Notes under the pieces: generated by a model
The model's input: only the letters and a program-made list of their open reading frames with translations
Databases searched by the model: none
What the model was told of the DNA's origin: nothing
Shown: in pieces, positions 1 through 8,148 of the stretch
Numbering within the stretch: the stretch's first letter is position 1
Layout: each line of letters begins with the position of its first letter
Position numbers and translations under genes: made by a program
From: an uncultured Erythrobacter sp.
Lineage (GTDB): Bacteria; Pseudomonadota; Alphaproteobacteria; Sphingomonadales; Sphingomonadaceae
Length of the DNA stretch: 64,000 bases
Reading direction: 5' to 3'
Assembly (NCBI GenBank): GCA_947502815.1
Contig: CANNBH010000001.1
Coordinates: 1,302,001-1,366,000 of the forward strand

Positions 1-1
1 T

Positions 2-1072
2 GGCTGTCCATTCGGTGTTGATCATTCGGGGGGGCTGCGCTTGGATCATCCAGATGATGATCAGCTCAAAGACGTCAGGCGGCACATGATAATGACGTCT
101 GATGTGCTTCTATGTTTGGGCTCTAGCCATCGGTATTTTAAGCACCATAGCGGACAGTCTTGGCGCACCAAAAATGTATCCGTGACATATGGGGCTGGGG
201 GAAAGACGCCCCTTTCCGCCAAGGCAATTTTTGATGCTAAGGTCAAAAACTTACGTGAAAACGATCAATTGCCGGACAATTTTATCGTCGAAGTGCGCGG
301 AACCACCAAAGAACCTGATCTAATCATCAGCGGCTCTGCTTCTAGTCAGAATGAGCAAGCTGAAGGCGCATATTCGAACCTTAATGCTTATGATATGAAT
401 GAGTTGGAGAAGTCATGCCGGGATTTCTTTGATGCAATTTCGACCGAAGGCAAAAGCCCTGTTTTTGGTTTCAAGAAAAGCCCTGCGCGCAAGTTGGGCG
501 AGTATATGGATAGCTCTGGTCTCTACAAGCTCGATGTGTTTGTGACGCCCAAAGGTGTCTATGCAGTTCTGATATGCTTTGACGCTTACGACCCTACACT
601 CTTCATGTCAGCGGTACGAATGCAAATGGAAAGTGAGCGAGCTAGAAACAATGGCTTTTTCCATCAAGGCATCGATGTATTTCTTATCCCTTCGTTCAAC
701 CGAAGCCCAAAGTTGATCGAAAACTGCAAGCTTCTATCCCGTGAAGCCAACGCTGTTGTGGCCTATGTTTCAGCCGATGGCGATGGCCAACGAACGCCCC
801 GCCACCAAGTCTTCTGTTATGGTTTCACTCCGCAAGAGCTGAAAATGCAGATGGGCGGTGAACCGGAGTTTGAAGATGACTTGATGGAAGGGGGTACACT
901 TTTCAGGTATTGGCATCACGACGATGATCCTGACCTGCATTTCTACGAGTTGTCCAACCCACTGCTGTCCTACGGCAAGCGTTCTTCGAAAATTGCAACA
1001 ATGCGAAGTTATCGACGCGACGTAATGGCTCCGTCCTGGAGGCGAAGGCTAGGTGATGAGGTGTTGCAATAG
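2..1072 (+). CDS. C-terminal part of a protein with a nitrilase-superfamily-like domain (5' end outside window)
   Basis: The reading frame has no stop back to base 2, so this is probably the 3' part of a longer gene; a TTG at 41 could start a 343-residue product but has no clear Shine-Dalgarno. Counting from that TTG, residues about 140-260 look like a carbon-nitrogen hydrolase core: a lysine pair (K145/K146), then a strand ending in ICFD with a candidate nucleophile C179, about 33 residues later as in nitrilases, then a GIDVFLIPS strand. I could not find the catalytic Glu with confidence, so the domain may be divergent or inactive. Known fusions of this domain include the reverse transcriptase-nitrilase proteins of DRT1-type phage defence, but no RT part is visible and that link is inference. 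It lies 106 bp upstream of rplQ, where rpoA is expected. Base composition is lower in GC than the flanking genes. Confidence 0.5.
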   Translation, partial: GCPFGVDHSGGLRLDHPDDDQLKDVRRHMIMTSDVLLCLGSSHRYFKHHSGQSWRTKNVSVTYGAGGKTPLSAKAIFDAKVKNLRENDQLPDNFIVEVRGTTKEPDLIISGSASSQNEQAEGAYSNLNAYDMNELEKSCRDFFDAISTEGKSPVFGFKKSPARKLGEYMDSSGLYKLDVFVTPKGVYAVLICFDAYDPTLFMSAVRMQMESERARNNGFFHQGIDVFLIPSFNRSPKLIENCKLLSREANAVVAYVSADGDGQRTPRHQVFCYGFTPQELKMQMGGEPEFEDDLMEGGTLFRYWHHDDDPDLHFYELSNPLLSYGKRSSKIATMRSYRRDVMAPSWRRRLGDEVLQ

Positions 1073-1178
1073 GTCTTGACTCAGATGACGATGAGTTTAG
1101 ACGCGCATCTCCATGGCGATCCACGCCAGCTTTGGGCTACCTCATACGGGCCCTCAACGAACACAAAGGATTATAATT

Positions 1179-1607
1179 ATGCGTCACGGTATTCGTCAGC
1201 GTAAACTGAGCCGTAAATCGGGCCACCGTAAGGCTCTCTTCCGCAACATGTCGCAAGCTCTCATCAAGCATGAGCAGATCGTTACGACACTGCCAAAGGC
1301 GAAAGAACTTCGCCCTTACATTGAAAAATTGATCACGCTGGCAAAGCGCGGCGGTCTTTCGAACCGTCGTCTCGCACAGGCACGCCTGCTTGATGAAACC
1401 CAGCTGAAGAAGCTGTTTGACGTTTTGGCAGAGCGTTACAGCGATCGTGAAGGCGGCTACACGCGCATCATCAAAGCTGGCTATCGCGGAAGCGATGCCG
1501 CGCAGATGGCAGTTATCGAGCTGGTCGACCGCGACGAAGAAGCCCGCGGCCAAGACAGCGGCCCTGTTATGGCTGATGCGGACGAATACGCCGACGCCGC
1601 TGCTTAA
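1179..1607 (+). CDS. rplQ: 50S ribosomal protein L17
   Basis: The 142-residue product begins [20 protein letters not shown], the conserved L17 N-terminus, and continues with the [21 protein letters not shown] core. It is a structural protein of the large ribosomal subunit near the exit tunnel. I start it at 1179 because AAAGGA lies 8 bases upstream at 1165-1170; the frame is open further upstream to 1113 but those codons do not resemble L17. The C-terminal 20 or so residues are an acidic, alanine-rich tail, common in alphaproteobacterial L17. rplQ normally follows rpoA; here the upstream gene is the nitrilase-like frame, so it may need its own promoter in 1073-1178. A strong terminator follows. 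Confidence 0.97.
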   Translation: MRHGIRQRKLSRKSGHRKALFRNMSQALIKHEQIVTTLPKAKELRPYIEKLITLAKRGGLSNRRLAQARLLDETQLKKLFDVLAERYSDREGGYTRIIKAGYRGSDAAQMAVIELVDRDEEARGQDSGPVMADADEYADAAA

Positions 1608-1631
1608 GCGGATTGCGCGATAAAGAGTTTT

Positions 1632-1667
1632 GGGGCTGGCGGAGCGATCCGCCGGCCCCTTTTCTTT
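1632..1667 (+). terminator. Rho-independent terminator of rplQ
   Basis: Arms 1632-1643 and 1648-1659 pair over 12 positions with one G-T wobble around a GCGA tetraloop, followed by TTTTCTTT. It lies 24 bases after the rplQ stop codon and would end the ribosomal-protein transcript. Confidence 0.9.
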
Positions 1668-1774
1668 GTGAACAAGGCCTAACTGCGATGTTCAAAGCTG
1701 TGCTAGCACGGCCCTGCTAAGGCTCGATCAGCGACCTTGCCGGGTGCATTGGCAGGCTGTGAACAGGGGAAGTC

Positions 1775-2683
1775 ATGATGTTCAAACTTGCAATCGCCGC
1801 AGCAACAGCCGCGCTTACAATCACAGCCGTTCCCGCGAATGCGCAAACCTATAGTTTCCAAACCAAGCAGCCTGTCTTTGCCCAATGGAGCGATGGGAAA
1901 TGGTATCCAGGCTATATCGAGAGCCAAACCGGTGACAGTTACACTGTGAAATTCTGGGACGGTGATGTTGCCACCGTGCCGCGCGACAGGATTGGGCGTG
2001 ACACATTAAGGCGCGGCGATGAACTGTTTGTGCGCAAGCAAAACGGCAACAGGCGCGCAGTTGTGACCGAGCGACATGCATTCGCATTGATTGTCACCTA
2101 TTCGGATGGAAGCAAAGAAGCCGTTCCGATGGCTGCGGTGGTGGTTGATAACTATGCTGAGAATCGCGGCACTTCGGATTCGGCTTACGATCCCGCCGTG
2201 CTGGCCAATATTTGCAACAACACGTCGCACACTGTCTACGTCGCGCTCGCAATGGATACCTACAATGGAGGTGCGGGCGGCCACGCCTCAACCGGGTGGA
2301 GCACCATCGCAGCTGGTGAATGCAACATCCGAAATTTGACCCAGTTTTGGCGCAACCAGACGCGTTACCCCGCAGGGCAAAGGTTTCTTGCGCCGACATA
2401 TATCTATGGCCAAACCGAGGATGCCTTTCAAACAAGCATAGCCGGAGGGGCAATCACCTTTGGCCGTGGTCTGAGGTGGGGCGGTGAGGACGGTGAAAAC
2501 GAATATTGCGTCATGGATCGACCAACGATTTCATTCCGCCACGTCGTTGATCCGAGCATTGAATTGTTCGAAAGCGCCTATTGTAAAGACGCCATGTCAT
2601 TCAAAGTATCCTTTGATAAATTACAGCTGCCATCCGAGGCACAGAACCTTGGCGGGGTCGTTAACTGGACCTTTGGCGAATAA
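1775..2683 (+). CDS. Secreted protein with Tudor-like repeats and a DUF1036 domain
   Basis: The product has 302 residues (or 301 from the second ATG at 1778). A signal peptide ends at ANA-Q24. Residues 32-75 and about 80-125 are two SH3/Tudor-like barrels with the pattern FAQWSDGKWYPGYI ... YTVKFWDGD and a weaker second copy (VTYSDGSKEAVP). From about 145 to the end lies a DUF1036-type domain (CNNTSHTVYVAL, then GWSTIAAGEC), found in secreted alphaproteobacterial proteins of unknown role. Several cysteines suggest disulfides in the periplasm. GGGGA precedes the start. It is monocistronic between the rplQ terminator and the next envelope gene. Function unknown; the Tudor-like fold is recognised by motif only. 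Confidence 0.8.
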   Translation: MMFKLAIAAATAALTITAVPANAQTYSFQTKQPVFAQWSDGKWYPGYIESQTGDSYTVKFWDGDVATVPRDRIGRDTLRRGDELFVRKQNGNRRAVVTERHAFALIVTYSDGSKEAVPMAAVVVDNYAENRGTSDSAYDPAVLANICNNTSHTVYVALAMDTYNGGAGGHASTGWSTIAAGECNIRNLTQFWRNQTRYPAGQRFLAPTYIYGQTEDAFQTSIAGGAITFGRGLRWGGEDGENEYCVMDRPTISFRHVVDPSIELFESAYCKDAMSFKVSFDKLQLPSEAQNLGGVVNWTFGE

Positions 2684-2829
2684 CAGCAACGCCTCGAGCG
2701 TTCATGTTAAAGGCGTTTAATCTGAACAAACCCTGCAAAGGTCAGTCAGGCTTAGCACACAGCGAATCATCCATAAGGGGTTTGTAGCCGGTGCAATCCC
2801 GCCCCCGGCTTCAACCCGAGGATGAACCT

Positions 2830-3345
2830 ATGACTGATCTTAAAAAGACCATCACTAAGGGCGCTTTCGGGACTGTCGCGGCTGGCGCGATGGCCCTAGC
2901 GACCGCAAGCCCTGCTATGGCGCAGGATCGCCACCGCGACCGCGGCATTGACGCTGGCGATGTGATCGCTGGCGCCGTGATTATCGGCGGTATCGCTGCC
3001 CTTGCCGGGGCCTTTGACAACAACAACCGGCGCGACCGGAATTACCGTGACCGCAATTATCGCGGGGACCGGGCCTATAACAGCAACCCGCAGCGCGCGA
3101 TTGAACGCTGTGTCCGCACCGCAGAGCGCCAAGCGCGCAGGTTTGGCGGATGGCGTTATGCCGACGTGACCCAGATCCGCGACGTTGACCGCACCCGCTA
3201 CGGTTTCCGTGTGCAAGGCCGCATGCAAGTGCAAGGATCGAGCAATTACCGCGGCAGCAACTCCGATCGTGGCCGGTTCACCTGCTATGTCGAAAACGGC
3301 AACAATCCACAGGTCGATTTCCGCGGTATCCGGGGTCTGCGTTGA
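2830..3345 (+). CDS. Secreted protein with glycine-rich hydrophobic segment, paralogue of the next gene
   Basis: 171 residues from the ATG at 2830, with GAGGA 7 bases upstream; the frame is open to 2791 but the signal peptide only makes sense from 2830. It is cleaved probably at AMA-Q32. Residues 41-61 form a Gly/Ala/Ile-rich hydrophobic stretch (DVIAGAVIIGGIAALAGAF), followed by an Asn/Arg/Tyr/Asp low-complexity linker (62-85) and a C-terminal domain with C94 and C152 that could form a disulfide. The same architecture occurs in the 271-residue product 170 bp downstream, so the two are tandem paralogues. No family name recognised. Probably periplasmic or membrane-anchored. Confidence 0.8.
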   Translation: MTDLKKTITKGAFGTVAAGAMALATASPAMAQDRHRDRGIDAGDVIAGAVIIGGIAALAGAFDNNNRRDRNYRDRNYRGDRAYNSNPQRAIERCVRTAERQARRFGGWRYADVTQIRDVDRTRYGFRVQGRMQVQGSSNYRGSNSDRGRFTCYVENGNNPQVDFRGIRGLR

Positions 3346-3406
3346 TAACGCGCCCCGCAACCAACACCAACGACGCTGTCCCTAGTGGATAGTCTTCACC
3401 CAAAGG

Positions 3407-3438
3407 GGCGGTTCAGGCGCGCGTAAGCCTGGACCGCC
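3407..3438 (+). terminator. Stable hairpin, likely terminator
   Basis: Arms 3407-3418 and 3427-3438 pair over 12 positions with one G-T wobble around an 8-base loop. It lies about 60 bases after the preceding stop codon. There is no run of T after it, so factor-independent termination is uncertain; it could instead protect the upstream mRNA end. Confidence 0.5.
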
Positions 3439-3513
3439 TATTGCTGTGCATGCTTTGAGCGATTGGTGGCCGCTCGCCTGCACAAATCGTCACGTTAACA
3501 GGAGAGAGCAACC

Positions 3514-4329
3514 ATGGCTCGTACACGAAATTTAGGAGCATATGCCGGCGCAATTGCCGCAGCTTCGATGGCATGCACACCGGCCTATGCAGCCGAACTT
3601 ATCCCAGCAGAAGCGCCCGTGGGCACAATCGGTTATGCGACATCTGTCCATGCCGATCTTGCCGATGGTGTGTTCGATTCCAGCACATACGATACAGAGG
3701 CAGAAACCGCCGAATGGCGCGGGCGTTATTATCGCGGTCGGCGCGGATGGCGCCGGGGCAGAATTCGCGGCGGTGATGTTCTTGCCGGCGTTTTGGTCTT
3801 GGGCGGAATTGCGGCCATCGCCAGCGCGGCGAGCAACAACAATCGCCGCGACCGCGATCGGCGCTATGAAGAGCGCGATAATCGGCAAAATGATGATCGG
3901 CGCACCAACCCGCGCGCATCCAACGGATCGGGCATCGACAATGCCGTGAACCAATGCCTGGCAGAGATTGAGCGGGATGTGCGCGTCGACAGCGTCGATG
4001 GCGCAAGCCGCCTTGCCGAAGGGTGGATTGTGACAGGATCGCTGTTTAACGGGTCCGCCTTCACCTGCCAGATCGGCAATGATGGCCGCATTTCAGGCAT
4101 TGATTACGGCAGCTTCACCGGCAGCGCATATGGCGACGGGGCGACCCGCGCAGAGGCAACAGGGCAATTGTCCGATGGCCGCTATGCCGATGCGCGCGCG
4201 GCAATGGCAGGGCAGCGGTCTGGACCGGATCAACGATACGAAGAGCGCTCTGCTCCGCCGCTTGCGGACAATGAGGCGCAGCCGGCCTATCCGGGCGGCC
4301 CGCTTCCGGGCGAAACCTATTCCGAATGA
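3514..4329 (+). CDS. Secreted protein, larger paralogue of the preceding gene
   Basis: 271 residues with AGGAGAGAG upstream of the ATG. The signal peptide ends near AYA-A27. A variable acidic segment (30-70) and an Arg/Gly/Tyr patch (69-86, WRGRYYRGRRGWRRGRIRGG) precede the shared core: GGDVLAGVLVLGGIAAIASAA (86-106), then NNNRRDRDRR, then a domain with C148 and C185 matching the two cysteines of the upstream paralogue. After about residue 210 comes a low-complexity tail rich in Ala, Pro and charged residues. The basic patch before the hydrophobic segment suggests interaction with membrane or peptidoglycan. No known function. The 3' end overlaps the convergent TRIC-family gene by 13 bp. Confidence 0.8.
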   Translation: MARTRNLGAYAGAIAAASMACTPAYAAELIPAEAPVGTIGYATSVHADLADGVFDSSTYDTEAETAEWRGRYYRGRRGWRRGRIRGGDVLAGVLVLGGIAAIASAASNNNRRDRDRRYEERDNRQNDDRRTNPRASNGSGIDNAVNQCLAEIERDVRVDSVDGASRLAEGWIVTGSLFNGSAFTCQIGNDGRISGIDYGSFTGSAYGDGATRAEATGQLSDGRYADARAAMAGQRSGPDQRYEERSAPPLADNEAQPAYPGGPLPGETYSE

Positions 4330-5012
4330 TCGGGCTTTTTCTCTGACGTGATGTTCTCTGACGTGGTGGGGGCGGCGGTTTCGCTGCCCCCATAACTTGG
4401 CAGGCCCCATTCAAACCGGATCGCGGCGCTGCGCAGGGCAAATCCGGCGATAAAGGCCGCGCCCCATACGGCGGCGTTCATCAGGTTCAGCCATCCTGCA
4501 ATCTGCATCCCGATCACTGTCACACTGGCGCTTAACGCGGCGGCGGTGACATACAATTCGGGCTGCATGATGATAGACGGGCGCCCTGCGACCACATCGC
4601 GGATCACTCCGCCAACGCAGCCTGTGATAATCCCCATCAACGCCGCAGGGATGGGCGGAATACCATAGGCTATCGCTTTGGCGCTGCCCAACACGGCATA
4701 GGCAGCCAGCCCAATCCCGTCTGCATAATCCAGAAATTTGCCGTCCCAAACGCGCACCGGCGTAAACCATGCGATCAGCGCCGTTGAAAGGCAGATCGCC
4801 GCGACCCACGGATCGGTGATCCAGAACACCGGCGCATCAATAAGAAGGTCGCGCAAGGTTCCTCCGCCCACTCCCGTAAGCAACGCAAAGAACGCCATAG
4901 TGACAAAGGTCTGACGTTCCCGTGCGGCGACCAAAGCGCCCGACAAAGCAAAGACCGCAATGCCCGCCACATCGAGCAGATCGAGGATCGGTGTAAGGAC
5001 GGTTTCGTTCAT
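4317..5012 (-). CDS. TRIC/UPF0126-family membrane protein
   Basis: 231 residues. Two internally similar three-helix repeats, each carrying the conserved signature: FALLTGVGGGTLRDLLID in the first half and GIITGCVGGVIRDVVAGR in the second. Bacterial members of this family (YicG-like, TRIC) form trimeric cation channels; some members are linked to glycine transport. Seven hydrophobic segments run from about 15 to 205, then a charged tail. The ATG at 5012 overlaps the stop of the upstream PepSY gene (ATGA), implying translational coupling. The open frame extends further upstream but only inside the PepSY gene. Confidence 0.9.
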   Translation of the reverse strand: MNETVLTPILDLLDVAGIAVFALSGALVAARERQTFVTMAFFALLTGVGGGTLRDLLIDAPVFWITDPWVAAICLSTALIAWFTPVRVWDGKFLDYADGIGLAAYAVLGSAKAIAYGIPPIPAALMGIITGCVGGVIRDVVAGRPSIIMQPELYVTAAALSASVTVIGMQIAGWLNLMNAAVWGAAFIAGFALRSAAIRFEWGLPSYGGSETAAPTTSENITSEKKPDHSE

Positions 5013-5722
5013 GCTGACGCCTTCGTCCGGGCAGACGTGTTCCGTGCCTTGCGGCGGCGAAACATCAAAGCGCAGCCCATAACAGCCCCGATCAGGGATA
5101 GGGCCGCAAACAGGATAAGGATGGGATGGCTGCTGTCCTCCCGGTCTGACAGATCCATAATATGCAGGCCCCACATGAAATCGAACCACTGCCACCAATT
5201 GGTGCGGACCGCCAGGATTTCGCCCGTGTCCCGCCCGATATAGATATGCGCGCCGTCCTCCAACGCGACCTGCCAAACCGCGATTGGGCGGCGGAAATCA
5301 ATCGGCACATCATCGGCGTCAAACAATGTCACCGCGCGCACTGCATCGCCGCCCACGATCCGGCGCGCGGTTAGGGCGCGAGCGGCTGCGGCGTCGATTG
5401 GGGGCAGGGCTTCTCCGCTGGCTACATCGACGCGGCGTGTCTCTCCGTTTAGCGACGTGAGCAGCGCGACGGCGCGCCCATCCTGCATAACCACTTGCAT
5501 TTCCTTCAATTGCGCTTCGGCGGATGCAAGCGGGCTGCCCTCGATCACCAAAGGCGCTTCGTCCACGGGCATTAGCAGGTGATTGCCGCGCACTTCCTCT
5601 ATCGGCTTGGCCACCATGAACAGCCCAGTCGCCGTCCACATCACAATTGGCACACCCACCAACCAGCCCAGCCAGACGTGCCAGCGCGCGAAGCGATTCA
5701 ATAGGGAAGCGGAAGTTGCCAT
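5009..5722 (-). CDS. PepSY domain membrane protein
   Basis: 237 residues from the ATG at 5722. One N-terminal membrane segment (about 16-37), a periplasmic region with PepSY-like folds (about 60-175, including AHIYIGRDTGEILAVR) and a second membrane segment (about 200-221) followed by a basic tail. Conserved histidines beside the helices (H15; H187 in WGLHIMD) are typical of the PepSY_TM family, often associated with iron reduction or uptake. Translation is coupled to the TRIC-family gene by a 4-base overlap. A longer frame to 5854 lacks a signal or start context. The Shine-Dalgarno is weak. Confidence 0.8.
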   Translation of the reverse strand: MATSASLLNRFARWHVWLGWLVGVPIVMWTATGLFMVAKPIEEVRGNHLLMPVDEAPLVIEGSPLASAEAQLKEMQVVMQDGRAVALLTSLNGETRRVDVASGEALPPIDAAAARALTARRIVGGDAVRAVTLFDADDVPIDFRRPIAVWQVALEDGAHIYIGRDTGEILAVRTNWWQWFDFMWGLHIMDLSDREDSSHPILILFAALSLIGAVMGCALMFRRRKARNTSARTKASA

Positions 5723-5804
5723 GGTGAGAGGTCCATGTGTCGTTTGATCGGGGGCGTTTAGCCGGTCGGCGGATTCGGGTTTTGCGCCCCATGACGCTAT
5801 GCGC

Positions 5805-7175
5805 CTATCCGTGCAAGATTTTCCCGATCTGCTCTGCGGCGTGGATGCAATCAAGGTCGCTCCATTGCGGGCCCATGACCTGCATACCGCAGGGCAGATT
5901 TACCCCTTCATAATGGCCGCTGCCAATCGGCAGAACCGTGGCAGGAAGGTTCGGGAATGTCGCAAGTCCGGCCCATGCCAGCGCGGCCCCTGCGGGCATA
6001 TCCTGCCCGTTGATGCGGACAGTCGAGCGGAACACCGATCCATCGATATGGGGGATCGCAAGCGCCGGGGCAGGCGGTGCCAGCACAAAATCATATTCGT
6101 CAAAAAGACGCGCCCATTGATAGGCATTGGCAGCCTGAGCATCGAGCAAGTCGAACCAGTCGGTCGCGCTCGCTTGTTTGCCATCGGGGGAGGGCGCGCC
6201 GCGCGCCATCGCCGTGTTCATCATGCGCAGATAGGACCCCTGCTGCCCGATAAGATCAGGGATGAGCGAACTGGCCCGGTCAATTTGCACCCCAGCATCG
6301 ATCAAACTGGCAATTGCGGCTTCGGTGGGTTCTGACACACTCGCATCGACCGGGCTGCCGGGATATTCGGTGATCGCCAGCAGGCGGCAATCTTTCAGCC
6401 GCTTGGCCGTTTTGCGCAGAGGAATCTGCGCGCCAACCTCGATCAGCATCGCCAGATCGGCGGCGTTGCGGGCCAAAGGACCAGCGATGGAGAGCGCACC
6501 ATCATGCGCGGCGATAAAGCCGTCTTTGCTGGCCATTGTAGGGTGATCATGGCCTTGTTTGGACACCAATCCCCACGTGCTTTTGTGGCCCCATACGCCG
6601 CAGAAATGCGCTGGCACGCGCACCGATCCGCCGATGTCTGTGCCGAAATCACACGCGACCATGCCGCTTGCCACCGCTGCCGCGCTGCCGCCTGATGATC
6701 CGCCGGGGGACCGATCGGGATTGTGGGGATTGGTGGTGCGGCCATAAACCGGGTTGAAACTTTGCCAATCGCTGAGGTCGACCGGGACATTGGTCTTGCC
6801 AATGATAATCGCACCTGCCGCCTTTAACCGGCGCACAAGATCGGAATCGGTGTGCGCGGAATAATCGGTCAGCGTCTCGTGCCCCCAACACGATTGCAGC
6901 CCTTCGACGTCAAAGCTTTCTTTGACCGTCATCGGCACGCCGAACAAAGGTTGATCTTCGCTGGCGTCTTCGGGCACGCCGCGTTCATCCATCCGCCGCG
7001 CGGTGGCGCTTGCCCGGTCAAAATCGGGGACGGCGAGCGCGTTTATCTCCGCATCGAAATGCTCGATCCGGGTGATCGCGGCATCCACGGCCTCTGCAAC
7101 GCTGATCTCGCCCATGCGGATCGCCGCCGCTGTTTCCAGCGCGCCGGGTTTGTCGGTCAATTGCGGATAGGCCAT
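5805..7175 (-). CDS. Amidase signature family enzyme
   Basis: 456 residues. The amidase-signature Ser-cisSer-Lys triad is visible: K85 in PMTVKES, S160 in SPGGSSGGSAAA, and nucleophile S184 in GTDIGGSVR, with the S160-S184 spacing of 24 found in the family. These enzymes hydrolyse carboxamides (indoleacetamide, aryl amides, peptide amides). It is not a GatA candidate by context: no gatB or gatC nearby. Substrate unknown. No signal peptide, so cytoplasmic. Separated from the upstream SEDS-like gene by 139 bp that hold short tandem repeats. Confidence 0.9.
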   Translation of the reverse strand: MAYPQLTDKPGALETAAAIRMGEISVAEAVDAAITRIEHFDAEINALAVPDFDRASATARRMDERGVPEDASEDQPLFGVPMTVKESFDVEGLQSCWGHETLTDYSAHTDSDLVRRLKAAGAIIIGKTNVPVDLSDWQSFNPVYGRTTNPHNPDRSPGGSSGGSAAAVASGMVACDFGTDIGGSVRVPAHFCGVWGHKSTWGLVSKQGHDHPTMASKDGFIAAHDGALSIAGPLARNAADLAMLIEVGAQIPLRKTAKRLKDCRLLAITEYPGSPVDASVSEPTEAAIASLIDAGVQIDRASSLIPDLIGQQGSYLRMMNTAMARGAPSPDGKQASATDWFDLLDAQAANAYQWARLFDEYDFVLAPPAPALAIPHIDGSVFRSTVRINGQDMPAGAALAWAGLATFPNLPATVLPIGSGHYEGVNLPCGMQVMGPQWSDLDCIHAAEQIGKILHG

Positions 7176-7276
7176 GTGTGTGTTTCCCCGTCAGTTGACG
7201 TTAGCCTAGCGCCTCTGGTCCCGGTGCAGAAGCGTTGTTTGCAATTGGCGGGCTGAGTGGCGTTTTTATCGCAGCT

Positions 7277-7324
7277 GCGCACTTACGCAACGGCGCACCT
7301 ACGCAGCGGCGCATCTACGCCGCA
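7277..7324. repeat. Three tandem 16-bp repeats
   Basis: Units at 7277-7292, 7293-7308 and 7309-7324, consensus GCGCAYYTACGC followed by four variable bases. The third unit contains the stop codon of the membrane protein read on the minus strand. Confidence 0.75.
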
Positions 7325-8148
7325 GAGCGGGGCCGCGCACTCAAGGCCAGACCGTATCCCAAAATCGGCGCTGCACCGTATCCGATCAGGATGTGCGGAT
7401 AATTCGACAGAAAGGCCGCGATTGAAAACCCGGCGAAAGTCCCTGCCATGGCAAAGCGTTCGGCTTTGCTGTGAGGAATAAAGTGCAGCATCAAAAAGAA
7501 GCTGACGAACAGGCTCAGCACCATTGCAATGGCCAAGAATGGTTGCACGGCAACGACGTCAGCCAGAATGCGCTCAACAAAGGGCTGCGCTGGCAATTCG
7601 CCGCGCAGGCTGGCGAAAACGCCGACCATAAAGCCTGTGATTGCGGCGACACCGGCCTTCCAATCATCCCATGCATAATAAAAGCCAACAGCCGCCAGCA
7701 TCAGAGCAAAGGCAGATGCCGCGCCGGGCTGCATCAATGATATCAATATCGCGCTGAGCGTGATCGGTATTGCATAATCGCGGTCGCGCGCGGCCAGGCA
7801 CATCAGCAGCGGGACGGTCACCATGCCGATGTGCAGGTTTAATCCGCCGACGCTGAGCCAGCGGGACACTCCATTGATCGACGGGCCGGCCACGATCGGC
7901 AGAGCCATCAATGCGATCAGCGTGACACAAAGGACCCGGCGCGCTTTTATATTGCTGAGCACGCCAATCTGTATTGGGCCAATCGTGATCATGGCCAGCC
8001 CAAACGCGAGTGCGCCTGCGTTGACTGTCACATAGTGCGAGGGTGCGCCCGCCGCGATCAGATAGGTCAGCCCCGCAAGACAGGGCAGAGCGAGCGCGAG
8101 CATGGCGGCGGCGCGCGCCTTAAACCATGCTGTCACGCTGTCCCCCAT
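7315..8148 (-). CDS. Polytopic membrane protein resembling SEDS (FtsW/RodA) proteins
   Basis: 277 residues from the ATG at 8148, which overlaps the lpdA stop by one base (TGATG); a GTG at 8151 is the alternative. About eight hydrophobic helices. The central segment GPSINGVSRWLSVGGLNLHIGMVTVPLLMCLAARD resembles the NGxxRWxxxGxxxxQPSE stretch of FtsW/RodA in spacing, and LMQPGAASAF resembles the LxxPDxGTA segment of that family. It is shorter than SEDS proteins (about 370 residues). Whether it polymerises glycan is not supported. Alternative: an unrelated conserved membrane protein. Coupled to lpdA only by gene overlap. Confidence 0.6.
   Translation of the reverse strand: MGDSVTAWFKARAAAMLALALPCLAGLTYLIAAGAPSHYVTVNAGALAFGLAMITIGPIQIGVLSNIKARRVLCVTLIALMALPIVAGPSINGVSRWLSVGGLNLHIGMVTVPLLMCLAARDRDYAIPITLSAILISLMQPGAASAFALMLAAVGFYYAWDDWKAGVAAITGFMVGVFASLRGELPAQPFVERILADVVAVQPFLAIAMVLSLFVSFFLMLHFIPHSKAERFAMAGTFAGFSIAAFLSNYPHILIGYGAAPILGYGLALSARPRSAA

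Noticed and set aside
2688..2717. Terminator after the DUF1036 gene
   Set aside because: Only a 7-bp stem with a 16-base loop and no T run; too weak.
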